Below are positions 18,405-27,016 of a DNA stretch of 64,000 bases, piece after piece (the first letter of the stretch is position 1; every line of letters starts with the position of its first letter). The translations under genes were made by a program, and so were the position numbers. A model generated the notes under the pieces. That model saw only the letters and a program-made list of their open reading frames with translations. It was not told the DNA's origin and searched no databases. The DNA comes from Bacillus oleivorans (lineage in GTDB: Bacteria; Bacillota; Bacilli; Bacillales; JC228). The DNA lies in assembly GCF_900207585.1 (NCBI RefSeq), contig NZ_OAOP01000013.1, positions 35,305-99,304 on the forward strand, given 5' to 3'.

Positions 18405-18433
18405 GAACGCCTGTTTGGTATTTGTGTTATAAT
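18405..18433 (+). promoter_or_regulatory. Extended -10 promoter with LexA-like box before the DNA methyltransferase
   Basis: TATAAT at 18428-18433 is preceded by TG one base upstream (an extended -10). No good -35 is seen. GAACGCCTGTTT (18405-18416) lies where a -35 would be and resembles the Bacillus LexA operator (GAAC, four bases, GTTC/T). This would allow SOS control, but with mismatches to consensus it remains tentative. Confidence 0.45.
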
Positions 18434-18515
18434 AGATTTATATTTGATTGCTAACATAATAATGATATGATAGAATACAATGTTTCTTTGTGTATTAAAG
18501 GGGAGAATACTACAT

Positions 18516-19385
18516 ATGGCTTCAAAGATTAAAAACAAACTACTTCAACCTTATCTAAAGTGGGCTGGTGGTAAACGTCAATTACTACCGGAGATTAGAA
18601 AGTATATTCCAAAGAAATTTAATACGTATTACGAACCGTTTGTTGGTGCTGGTGCTGTATTGTTTGACCTACAGCCTAATAAGGCAGTTATTAATGATGT
18701 TAATGAAGAATTGGTTAATACGTATAATGTAATTAAAGACAAAGATAGTCTTGGTAGATTAATAGATAAATTAAATGAACATCAAGAAAAAAACGATAAG
18801 GATTACTTCTATAAAATTCGTGATAAGGATAGAAAAGAAGAATATAAATCCATGAATGACATTGAAAGAGCAGCAAGATTGATTTACTTAAACAAAACTT
18901 GTTTTAATGGTTTATTCCGGGTAAACAGTCAAGGCCAGTTTAATGTACCTTTTGGTAACTATAAAAATCCTCAAATAGTAAATGAAATAGTACTAAAGGC
19001 AGTGCATAATTATATACAGTCTGCTGAAGTAAAAATTCTAAATCAAGACTTTGAAGAAGCTGTAAGTACTGCTAAAAATGGGGATTTTGTCTATTTTGAC
19101 CCACCATATGACCCAGTCTCAGATACTTCTTCATTTACTGGATACAGTTTAGACGGATTTAATAAGGATGACCAGCTTAGACTAAGAGACCTATGTGTTG
19201 ATTTGGAAAAGCGAGGTTGTAAATTTTTATTAAGCAACTCAGCTACTGATTGGATTAAAGAAAAATATGAAGAAAAAGGATTCCATATTGAAATAGTATC
19301 AGCTAGTAGAAACATCAACTCTGTTGCGTCAAAACGTGGAAAAATTGATGAAGTGTTGGTGATGAATTATGAACCAGACAGATAA
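18516..19385 (+). CDS. DNA adenine-N6 methyltransferase, D12 class (DpnM/Dam-like)
   Basis: This is a 289-residue alpha-class adenine methyltransferase. It has the SAM-binding motif FVGAGAVLF near residue 45 and the catalytic DPPY (in FVYFDPPYDPVS), followed by TSSFTGYSLDGF, as in Dam and M.DpnII, which methylate GATC. N-terminal LKWAGGKRQLLPEI is the typical start block. ATG 18516 is chosen because AAAGGGGAG lies about ten bases upstream; an earlier in-frame ATG at 18480 lacks a site. It overlaps the endonuclease gene by 17 nt, so modification and restriction are co-expressed. GATC specificity is inferred from family resemblance. Confidence 0.88.
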   Translation: MASKIKNKLLQPYLKWAGGKRQLLPEIRKYIPKKFNTYYEPFVGAGAVLFDLQPNKAVINDVNEELVNTYNVIKDKDSLGRLIDKLNEHQEKNDKDYFYKIRDKDRKEEYKSMNDIERAARLIYLNKTCFNGLFRVNSQGQFNVPFGNYKNPQIVNEIVLKAVHNYIQSAEVKILNQDFEEAVSTAKNGDFVYFDPPYDPVSDTSSFTGYSLDGFNKDDQLRLRDLCVDLEKRGCKFLLSNSATDWIKEKYEEKGFHIEIVSASRNINSVASKRGKIDEVLVMNYEPDR

Positions 19386-20643
19386 AGCATGGTATACACT
19401 TTTTGAACGTTATGACATAGTTGAAAAGGTAAATGAATATGGCTTTTATGAAATAAAGGCTAAGGAAATTAAAGAGGAACGTGAACCACGATTAATGGCT
19501 AAGTTTGATCATTTTAGCAATTTACCAACGTTGTTTAAAAAGCATAAACTTTCCATTTTACCTATTTCGCGTTCTAGTTATGTTATTGGCACTTTTGAAG
19601 TTTTTAATAAAGTTGCGTATGACGATTCCATTAGGCCGGAGGCTATACCTTTTCCAACTAATATTACTACTATTGACCCCCATAATCTTTATTCAGAGAG
19701 TTCAGCATTACATTGTGCTGAAATAACTGGAATGATAGATGAAGTTTTGGGGGAAGAAGCTGTTCAGACTGTGAGTGGGAGAATGTCCTCTAAAGAGTTT
19801 GACTTCAGTATTAGTACTAAGAGTGGATATGACCATAATGTAAGTATTAAAAATGCACAAGTCGAAATAGACGGTGGTTACGAAAGTGATAGCCAATTTA
19901 TGATAGTGGAAGCTAAAAAAGAAACTGTAGATGATTTTCTTATTAGACAGCTTTATTATCCTTATCGGTTATGGCAAGAACAAACACCTAAAAAAATTAG
20001 ACCAGTGTTTTTTACTCATTCTAATGACATATTTAGCTTTTTTGTTTATGAGTTTACTGACCCCAGTAAATACAATTCTTTACGATTGATAAAACAAAAA
20101 GACTTTATTATAGCACATGAAGAATTATTGCTGGAAGATATATTAGAGGTATACGAAACAACTAATCTTGTACCTGAACCAACTATACCGTTCCCACAAG
20201 CTGATAAGTTCAAAAGGGTAGTCAATCTATTAGAACACCTAATTAAAAATGACCTTACCAAAGACTTCATAACAATGAACTATGACTTTGATAGTAGACA
20301 AACAAACTACTATACAGATGCAGGAAGATATTTAGGGCTAATAGAAAAATACTCAACTGGAAATGGAGTAATGTATCGTCTAACTAGTAGAGGTAGAAAA
20401 ATAATGAAACTACCATACAAACAAAAGTATCTAAGTCTAGCTAGTACGATATTGGAACATGAAGCATTTAGAAGAGTTTTTCATGAGTATATTTATAATT
20501 CAGAACCACCAACCAGAGAACGAATAGTAGAAATCATGCAAAGCTGTAATTTATTCAGAGTGGAATCAGGTAGTACTTATTGGAGAAGGGCATCAACAGT
20601 AAGCAGTTGGATAAATTGGATATTGGATTTAACACAAGTTTAA
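19369..20643 (+). CDS. Putative type II restriction endonuclease
   Basis: This is the partner of the Dam-like methylase: 424 residues, soluble. A plausible PD-(D/E)XK core lies around residues 150-190, where acidic residues in QVEIDGGYESD are followed by FMIVEAKKE, giving the E-x-K pair. The C-terminal third looks like a winged-helix region (RQTNYYTDAGRYLGL, then YRLTSRGRKIM) that could read the target site. The overlap with the methylase gene and the absence of any other partner support its identity as the restriction enzyme. It does not look like DpnII itself by eye, so it may be an isoschizomer of a different family. Confidence 0.72.
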   Translation: MNQTDKAWYTLFERYDIVEKVNEYGFYEIKAKEIKEEREPRLMAKFDHFSNLPTLFKKHKLSILPISRSSYVIGTFEVFNKVAYDDSIRPEAIPFPTNITTIDPHNLYSESSALHCAEITGMIDEVLGEEAVQTVSGRMSSKEFDFSISTKSGYDHNVSIKNAQVEIDGGYESDSQFMIVEAKKETVDDFLIRQLYYPYRLWQEQTPKKIRPVFFTHSNDIFSFFVYEFTDPSKYNSLRLIKQKDFIIAHEELLLEDILEVYETTNLVPEPTIPFPQADKFKRVVNLLEHLIKNDLTKDFITMNYDFDSRQTNYYTDAGRYLGLIEKYSTGNGVMYRLTSRGRKIMKLPYKQKYLSLASTILEHEAFRRVFHEYIYNSEPPTRERIVEIMQSCNLFRVESGSTYWRRASTVSSWINWILDLTQV

Positions 20644-20849
20644 TATACTGATTACGTCTTAGAAGGTTAGGTTTTTTTCATTTAACGATGCACTCTGAAA
20701 TTGCTTCCCCTGACTTATTGAGATGAAACACACTTCAATTTTTTAGTTAACAAAAATATGGCAATGTCAACTAAAAAACAGAGAAAAATAACAGTAATTG
20801 TTAGAAGCACATCTTCTACTAAAGCAATTTTATATAGTTACTTTTCTTA

Positions 20850-20884
20850 AAATCTCTAAACAAAATAGTTTAGGGATTTTTGTT
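20850..20884 (+). terminator. Rho-independent terminator after the restriction gene
   Basis: AAATCTCTAAAC and GTTTAGGGATTT form a 12-bp stem (one G-U pair) around AAAATA, followed by TTTGTTATTTT. It closes the restriction-modification operon. Apart from an IS21 scar, the stretch from 20644 to 21484 holds no recognisable gene. Confidence 0.8.
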
Positions 20885-21162
20885 ATTTTAGTTATCCTAA
20901 ATGCAGATCTAACCCGACTAGGGAGAATTTATTATTAGTATTGGATTAGGCTGTGACCTATGCAAAAAAATATAAGGTATAGTTTTCAACAATTGGTAAG
21001 CTTGTATTTCTATAAAAAACTGAAGAATATATTCGAAATCTCATACTCGGTATAAGAAATTAAAAAAGCTGACTTGGTAATTATTTATGATTTAATTAAA
21101 TGGCAACGGATCAAAGGGAGCTAATATATTTGTCCATTTATTTAATCATCTTATGAATAAAA

Positions 21163-21270
21163 AATTCAATCATTTTGATATCCAATAAAGGTCGTGAACA
21201 ATCTGGCGAATTAGTGGATCACCAAGGGGTTACTACAGCCATTCTCGATCAACTATTTTATCGAGTAGAA
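21163..21270 (+). mobile_element. IS21-family IstB fragment
   Basis: The frame reads SNKGREQSGELVDHQGVTT and then AILDQLFYRVEVIQL, matching the conserved C-terminal part of the IstB ATPase helper of IS21 elements. Nothing of IstA or the rest of IstB remains. It is an insertion scar between the restriction-modification pair and the second methyltransferase. Confidence 0.7.
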
Positions 21271-21484
21271 GTTATTCAACTAACCAAAATGACAGCTATA
21301 GAGGTAGCACAAAATTACCATTTATGGTGAGAAAAGTGATTAAACATTAATTAGCAAAAAGCATTCAAAACTACTTGACGGTTACAGATATTACGGTGGA
21401 ATGTAAATTTTTATATTGAAAAGGAAAAAAATTATCTTTGTAGAAATAAGTTACTATTATACGACCCAATTTAGGAGGAAATTA

Positions 21485-22261
21485 ATGAAAAAAATAGGTA
21501 ATGATGTTATTTTGCTCAATGATGACTGTATCCAGGCAATGAAAAAAATTAAATCAGAATCAATTGACATGATTTTCGCGGACCCTCCATACTTTTTATC
21601 AAATGGGGGAATATCATGTAAATCTGGGAAGATTGTTAGTGTAGATAAAGGAGATTGGGACAAAGAAACCGATCGAAATAAAATTGATCGATTCAATTAT
21701 GAATGGATAAAGGAGTGTAAAAGGATTTTAAATAAGAATGGGACTTTATGGATTACAGGGACTTTCCACAATATATTTTCTGTTGGACAGGCATTAACTT
21801 ATCAAAAGTACAAAATTTTAAACAGTATTGTTTGGCAGAAAGAGGATCCACCACCGAATATGAGTCATAGAATGTTTACTCACGCATGGGAACATATAAT
21901 ATGGGCTAAAAAGAATGACCAAAGCAAGCAAATATTCAACTATGAAATAATGTGTAAATTAAATAACGGATTACAAATGACAGATATATGGAAAATTCCA
22001 GCCGTTCAGAAAAATGAAAAAACCTTCGGCTATCACCCCACACAAAAGCCCCTTGAATTACTCAACAGAATTATCTTAGCTTCTACAAATAAAAATCAAA
22101 TTATCTTAGATCCCTTTTGCGGAAGTGGAACTACTGGTGTTGCAGCAATTACACTAGGCAGGAAATTCATTGGAATTGAAAAGGAAGAACAATTTGTCAA
22201 ATTAAGTGAGAGGAGAATAAATAAAGTTTTAAATAAAAATAAATCATATTTACAAACTTAA
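21485..22261 (+). CDS. Second DNA methyltransferase, beta class (DpnA-like)
   Basis: This is a 258-residue amino-methyltransferase in the beta arrangement: catalytic DPPY comes first (MIFADPPYFLSNGG, near residue 35) and the SAM-binding block LDPFCGSGTTGVAA comes near the C-terminus. PTQKPLELLNRII is the usual linker. ATG 21485 follows AGGAGG at seven bases. In DpnII systems a Dam-like enzyme (DpnM) is accompanied by a beta-class one (DpnA), so this gene may belong to the restriction-modification system 840 bp upstream, now separated by an IS21 scar. It could equally be an orphan methylase with a HinfI-like target. Confidence 0.82.
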   Translation: MKKIGNDVILLNDDCIQAMKKIKSESIDMIFADPPYFLSNGGISCKSGKIVSVDKGDWDKETDRNKIDRFNYEWIKECKRILNKNGTLWITGTFHNIFSVGQALTYQKYKILNSIVWQKEDPPPNMSHRMFTHAWEHIIWAKKNDQSKQIFNYEIMCKLNNGLQMTDIWKIPAVQKNEKTFGYHPTQKPLELLNRIILASTNKNQIILDPFCGSGTTGVAAITLGRKFIGIEKEEQFVKLSERRINKVLNKNKSYLQT

Positions 22262-22573
22262 AAGTAAAATGAAAATTTATAGAGTATGATTTACTTTGTG
22301 GTAAACTCATCATTTTATTATACACAGAACCCTTATATGATTTGGTGCATAATGGAAAAGTTGGTATAATGGGGTATTGAGGGAGTTGAATATTTAAGAC
22401 AAAACACATATGAGGAACATCATAAATTGTTATGTATTCAATAAATAATGAACAGTTTTTTCGCAAAAGAGGTTATTATAATGGGAGATTAAAAATTATT
22501 CCGATTAAATGGTGATTCAGTTGAAGAACTAGAAGGTAAGTCAATAGCTGTAGAAAAATCGCTCCAAAATATA

Positions 22574-23392
22574 ATGGAAAGAAATTTAGAAATATTTTTA
22601 GGTGTTCGCTTTTTAGCATCTGAACATAGTACAGGAAAAAGGCATGCTGGTAGAATTGACACTTTGGGATTAGATGAAAATAACTCACCAGTAATCATTG
22701 AATATAAACGCTCTGTCAATGAAAATGTTATAAATCAAGGTTTGTTTTACCTTGATTGGCTTCTTGATCATAAAGCTGAATTTGAATTAATGGTTATGCG
22801 GAAATTTGGAAAAGATGTTTCTGATTCAATTGATTGGAGTAATCCCCGTTTGCTTTGTATCGCAGGTGGGTTTACAAAATATGACGAACATGCAGTCCAA
22901 CAAATTAATCGTAATATCGAGCTATACCAATACAAACATTATTCTGATGGATTTTTGTTACTTGATTTAGTAAATGCGACGATTCAGTTGACACAAATTA
23001 TTGATGATTCTACTTCTAGTAGCAGAAATAATAGAGGAAAAACAGTCTCTGATTATTTACTACAAGCAAATACAGAATTATATAATTGGTATGAATCTTT
23101 AAAGGCGTATATGTTGGCTTTGGGAGACGACGTTCAAATAAAGGTCTTAAAAAATTATTTCGCTTTTAGACGTATTAAAAATTTCGCATGTGTTGAAGTA
23201 CATCCCCAAACAAATAAGATATTAATGTATTTAAAAGTTAATCTCGACACTGTTGCTATAGAGCCAGGTTTTACTCGAGATGTAACAAATATTGGACATT
23301 ATGGAACTGGAGATTTGGAAATTACAATAGACAGTTATGAAGATATAAAGAAGGCTAAGCCTCTAATAAACAAGAGTTATGATGTTAGCTAA
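22574..23392 (+). CDS. DUF5655-type nuclease-like protein with disrupted 5' end
   Basis: The protein fits the DUF91/DUF5655 family of predicted PD-(D/E)XK nucleases: GRIDTLGLDENNSPVIIEYKR holds the D...E-x-K catalytic pattern, and the C-terminal half (YNWYESLKAYMLALGDDVQ onward) matches the DUF5655 domain. The natural start appears to be ATG 22481, which has AGAGG upstream, but codon 4 is TAA (22490-22492). The same frame then continues with coding-like sequence (LFRLNGDSVEELEGK). Translation could only resume at ATG 22574, losing about 31 residues; the catalytic core would survive. Listed as a CDS because the rest is intact, but it may be a pseudogene. Confidence 0.65.
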   Translation: MERNLEIFLGVRFLASEHSTGKRHAGRIDTLGLDENNSPVIIEYKRSVNENVINQGLFYLDWLLDHKAEFELMVMRKFGKDVSDSIDWSNPRLLCIAGGFTKYDEHAVQQINRNIELYQYKHYSDGFLLLDLVNATIQLTQIIDDSTSSSRNNRGKTVSDYLLQANTELYNWYESLKAYMLALGDDVQIKVLKNYFAFRRIKNFACVEVHPQTNKILMYLKVNLDTVAIEPGFTRDVTNIGHYGTGDLEITIDSYEDIKKAKPLINKSYDVS

Positions 23393-23490
23393 AAAATTTG
23401 TATAAGATAATATAGGTTATTGTAGAAAACTAGCTTGTAAGTGAGGTTTTTTAAAGGGCCGGAGAGATATTTTTTAATAAAAATAACAAT

Positions 23491-23525
23491 AAAACAGCCA
23501 CTTTTATCATGGCTGTTTTATTGTG
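23491..23525. terminator. Bidirectional terminator between nuclease and D-aminoacylase genes
   Basis: AAAACAGCCA and TGGCTGTTTT form a perfect 10-bp stem around nine bases, with T-runs on both strands. It serves the rightward nuclease gene and the leftward aminoacylase gene. Confidence 0.85.
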
Positions 23526-23534
23526 TATGGTTAT

Positions 23535-25517
23535 TTATTTGTTATCGGAAATTTCGATCCCTACCTTCCCAGGCACCAACACCCCTTTAACCTCATACCC
23601 ACCTTCAATCTGAATCGTAACAGTCGCTTTCATGCCAGCTACCATCGGATCGTCTTTATCAATGATAACCGAAAAAGCTTTAACTTCATCGGAATCATCA
23701 ACAACCCCAACCCCAGTAAGACTAGCCCAATCGTCGTTTAATGTCTGGACCTGTCCAAGCTGAACATTTTCGATTTTAATTCCGTTGGCTGGGTCTTCAA
23801 AAGAGAAGGTACCCGTTGCATCCCCATAGGCTTCTTGATTGATTGATAATTCGATGGATGGCTTTTTGCCGTTTCTTGGTCCATCGATTGCTAAGAGCTT
23901 TCCTTTGACTTCAAGTTTTGTATCTTTGCTGAAGGATTCTGGGCGGCTTGGCATGTTGGCTGTGCGTTTGAGGAATTTACCTGCATGTACGCCGGTTACT
24001 TCACCGTCTTCTAGTGCTAATTGACCGTTTACATACACGTACTTCATCCCTTGTGAGTATTGCTTTGGTACGTCGAAGGTTGCGAGGTCTGAAACTGTGT
24101 TTGGATCAAATACGGTGATGTCGGCAACCATTCCTTCTTTTAATAGGCCTCGGTCTGTCATACCAATCATGGTGGCTGGAAGTCCGGTCATTTTGTATAC
24201 GGCTTCTTCTAGAGTGATATAGCCTTCTTCACGAACATATTTTCCGAGTACTCTTGGCTGTGTGCCGTATCGTCTTGGGTGGATGCTGGCTGATTCTGAT
24301 ACGCCGCCATCCGATGCAACGGCAACGTTTGGATGTTGGAGAATTCGCTTGAAATCTTCTTCTTTCCCAAAATAGTAGATCGTGCGGATGTCGCCTTCTG
24401 TTTCTAAGATTCTGATGACTGCTTCGCCCGGACGAACGCCTTGGCTGTCAGCGAATTGTTGCAGGTTTTGCCGCTTCTCTGGGAAGTAGACATCTGCTGC
24501 ACTTTCGCCTCTGTCTAAAATCAATTCTTCGATTTCATCGGTGATTTGTGCACGCAGCTCAGGGTCTTTGAAGCGATCGAGCATGGCTTGTCTGCCGCCA
24601 TCTTCAGCCCAGTTTGGCACGATTGCATTAATTCCAGTCTGACTGGCTAAGTAAGGGTAGACATCGGCAGCGGTATAAGTGCCTCGCTCAATTGCTGCAT
24701 CAATAAGACCGATTGTTTCTGCCGATCTGCCCCAATTGTCAGGTCCCATGACCTTCATATGGGTAATGACTGGAACAAGACCTGCTTTTTCGCCGATTTC
24801 AATAATTTCTGCGGTCGCCTCAACAACCAGGTTATTTTCATTACGAATGTGGCTCGGGAAGTTGGTTCTCCATTTTTCAGCAGCCTTTACGACTTCAATA
24901 ATTTCTTCAGTCTGGGCGAATGCCCCAGGTGTGTAGGTTAAGCCGGAGGAGATTCCCCAAGCTCCGTCTGCCAGGCCTTTTTCAATTAGAGCCTGCATTT
25001 CCTTGTATTCGGCTTCGGTAGGGCGGCGGTCACTTTCCCCGACGACTTCTTCCCACACCGCATTGAAACCAAGGTAAGCTCCCACATTAATCGCTAAACC
25101 TTTTTCTTCGAGTTCAAATTTTTCTGTAATATCGGCACTGCCAAAGCCGTCTGGGTTTAGAATCTCAGTTGTGACACCTTGTGTTAAAGAGCTTTTTGCA
25201 AATGGAAGAAACTCCTCATCGGCATGGCTGTGGACATCTATGAAACCAGGTGCAACGACAAGGCCTTTGACATCAACCTCTTCAGCCCCGTGTTCCTTTG
25301 ATAGATCGCCAATCTTATAGATGTAGCCATTTTTCAAACCAACATCTGCTTGATAGGAAGGACTGCCTGTCCCATCCATAATGGTTCCGTTCTTCAGGAT
25401 GATATCATAGACCGTTTCATCTGCATTAGCCGTTGAACCTTTCATAGTAAATGGCAAAATACTGCCCATCACTAGCAACGCAATCATCCATAGAGTCAAT
25501 GCATTCTTTTTTCTCAA
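23535..25517 (-). CDS. Secreted N-acyl-D-amino-acid deacylase (D-aminoacylase family)
   Basis: This amidohydrolase should release D-amino acids from N-acyl-D-amino acids. Residues 1-33 are a Sec signal peptide ending near STANADE. The amidohydrolase core has GFIDVHSHAD (metal-binding H96 and H98), HMKVMG with a likely metal His, and VASDGG with the catalytic Asp. At 660 residues it is about 130 longer than typical D-aminoacylases because of a beta-rich C-terminal addition (residues 545-660). Start at ATG 25517 with a GGAGGGGT-like site. It stands alone on the minus strand; a D-Ser/D-Ala/Gly-type permease gene lies nearby in the same direction, and a cytoplasmic paralogue sits at 57114. Confidence 0.85.
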   Translation of the reverse strand: MRKKNALTLWMIALLVMGSILPFTMKGSTANADETVYDIILKNGTIMDGTGSPSYQADVGLKNGYIYKIGDLSKEHGAEEVDVKGLVVAPGFIDVHSHADEEFLPFAKSSLTQGVTTEILNPDGFGSADITEKFELEEKGLAINVGAYLGFNAVWEEVVGESDRRPTEAEYKEMQALIEKGLADGAWGISSGLTYTPGAFAQTEEIIEVVKAAEKWRTNFPSHIRNENNLVVEATAEIIEIGEKAGLVPVITHMKVMGPDNWGRSAETIGLIDAAIERGTYTAADVYPYLASQTGINAIVPNWAEDGGRQAMLDRFKDPELRAQITDEIEELILDRGESAADVYFPEKRQNLQQFADSQGVRPGEAVIRILETEGDIRTIYYFGKEEDFKRILQHPNVAVASDGGVSESASIHPRRYGTQPRVLGKYVREEGYITLEEAVYKMTGLPATMIGMTDRGLLKEGMVADITVFDPNTVSDLATFDVPKQYSQGMKYVYVNGQLALEDGEVTGVHAGKFLKRTANMPSRPESFSKDTKLEVKGKLLAIDGPRNGKKPSIELSINQEAYGDATGTFSFEDPANGIKIENVQLGQVQTLNDDWASLTGVGVVDDSDEVKAFSVIIDKDDPMVAGMKATVTIQIEGGYEVKGVLVPGKVGIEISDNK

Positions 25518-25726
25518 CCAATACCCCTCCTTAAAATAGTAATTTACGAGAAACCGTTTTCATCTTAACTATATTTCATAATTTTCCGAATTTATATAGT
25601 ATAATAGATTGAATCCTACGATGGGATTTTTATCCTTTAAAGCATTCCAAAGTCATAAGAAATGATTCACTTTCCTTATGAATTATGAGAAATGGACTAA
25701 TTAGAAATATAGGGGAGAGGTTTTAG

Positions 25727-26029
25727 ATGAGTACATTACTAAACGTCTGCGGAACTTTTGTAATCGTTATTGGATTTATCAGCGGCATTTTGTCTGGTTC
25801 ATTTTTAGGTTTTATTTTTGGGGTAATTGGCAGTGTTGTTTCTTCCATTCTATTTTTTGCATTAGCAAAAATAAGTGATGTGCAGGAAACGATTTTATAT
25901 CGACTTCAGGCAAATGATCATTCTAGAGATAATTTATATTATAAAGAAGCAAATAAGGTCTGTGTTAGTTGTGATTATCGATACAATAGTACGCTGAGTT
26001 CCTGTCCGAATTGCGGGTATAGAAGATAA
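25727..26029 (+). CDS. Small membrane protein with C-terminal zinc ribbon
   Basis: This is a 100-residue protein. Residues 5-50 form two hydrophobic segments (a Gly/Ser-rich hairpin), and the C-terminus carries two CxxC pairs, CVSCDYRYN and CPNCGYRR, typical of a zinc ribbon. AGGGGAGAGG lies upstream of ATG 25727. Function is unknown; such proteins often act as membrane-anchored adaptors. It is followed within 35 bp by a frameshifted gene. Confidence 0.75.
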   Translation: MSTLLNVCGTFVIVIGFISGILSGSFLGFIFGVIGSVVSSILFFALAKISDVQETILYRLQANDHSRDNLYYKEANKVCVSCDYRYNSTLSSCPNCGYRR

Positions 26030-26060
26030 AAAGAAATTTGATAGAGTGGGGGATAAATGA

Positions 26061-26410
26061 ATGTCTGAAACTAAACGAGAAAAATTCACTGAACTGAGGA
26101 TGAGAAAGGCAATTATAATGCAAGTTCTTCATTAACGTTTGACCAATTTAAGACGGATCAAGTAGTTCAACTGTATTACATAGATGAAAATGGTGAAAGA
26201 TTATACGGCTTTGGTGTGTATGATCGGTCAAATGCACCATTACCACAACCGATTCAAAAGTATAATCAAATTATGAACTCCGACTTAAATGAAGAAAGTA
26301 AAAATAAAGAGCTGAACAAGGTATGGGAAGGGCATGCCCCTCGTGCTTTTATGGGGAAAAGTAAAAATGGGGACGTATCTGTAAAGTTCTCGGCAGCCAA
26401 TTTATTGTAA
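26061..26410 (+). pseudogene. Frameshifted small gene of unknown function
   Basis: ATG 26061 begins MSETKREKFTEL. After about 12 codons the sensible frame switches by one base: reading on in the other frame gives DEKGNYNASSSLTFDQFKTD and continues to a TAA at 26410, for about 110 residues in all. The first frame ends in TAA after 25 codons. The second part contains VVQLYYIDENGERLYGFGVY and SNAPLPQPIQKYNQI, clearly protein-like. One base lost or gained near 26095 explains this. I do not recognise the family. An internal ATG at 26216 would give 64 residues but has no ribosome binding site. Confidence 0.6.
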
Positions 26411-26519
26411 TCCCAGATATGAACTGTATTATCCAATTATTTAATTGACAAGGAATATTTACATTTTTTGTTTTTTCACACATAATCAATATAGTATATC
26501 TGGACAGGAGGAACCATCT

Positions 26520-26714
26520 ATGACTCAGAATAATCAACCTGAAGCGCAAAAAAAGAAAACCAGTTTAAAAGAGGCAATGAGGCAACAACTTGAAAATAAA
26601 AAGAATCAGGCTATCGCAGGTAAAGGTAAAGCAAATGGTGACCTTTCAACAAAGAAATTGAAGAGCCAACAATCGAAAAAACCGAGCAATACTCGCAGAA
26701 AAATGGGTGTATAA
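26520..26714 (+). CDS. Small basic Lys/Gln-rich protein
   Basis: This is a 64-residue, very basic and hydrophilic protein (QKKKTSLKEAMRQQLENKK, and a tail of TRRKMGV). ATG 26520 is preceded by CAGGAGG at a good distance; the longer frame from 26445 has no such site. The stop overlaps the ywbE start (TAATG), so the two are translated together. No known domain is visible. The charge suggests nucleic acid or ribosome association, which is only an inference. Confidence 0.65.
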   Translation: MTQNNQPEAQKKKTSLKEAMRQQLENKKNQAIAGKGKANGDLSTKKLKSQQSKKPSNTRRKMGV

Positions 26715-26908
26715 TGAGCGGTCAAAATCGGAATGATGTTTTACCAGGCATGACGGTTGATATCGTTTTAAAAAAGGATCAAAAAACGGGTCATCTTACG
26801 AGGGGGATTGTGAAAGATATTCTCACCAAATCAGGCACTCATCCCCACGGTATTAAAGTCAGGCTGACAGATGGGCAGATTGGACGCGTTAAGGAAATTC
26901 ACTCATAA
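26714..26908 (+). CDS. ywbE: YwbE family protein (DUF2196)
   Basis: This is a 64-residue protein with the typical YwbE sequence: LPGMTVDIVLKKDQKTGHLT, then TKSGTHPHGIKVRLTDGQIG. The family is widespread in Bacillaceae. It has a small beta-barrel-like fold and an unknown role. It overlaps the preceding small basic gene by one base and is followed by a good terminator. Confidence 0.9.
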   Translation: MSGQNRNDVLPGMTVDIVLKKDQKTGHLTRGIVKDILTKSGTHPHGIKVRLTDGQIGRVKEIHS

Positions 26909-26921
26909 TAATTGAAGTAAT

Positions 26922-26957
26922 AAAGCATTCTAGGAAACTTTCCTTGAATGCTTTATT
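26922..26957 (+). terminator. Rho-independent terminator after ywbE
   Basis: AAAGCATTC pairs with GAATGCTTT, and inside it AGGA pairs with TCCT. TATTTG follows. It ends the small-gene cluster. Confidence 0.75.
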
Positions 26958-27016
26958 TGTTCTCTCATAATTAACACAAGATACCCTTTTTTATTAGCCA
27001 ACAAAAATAAAATCAT

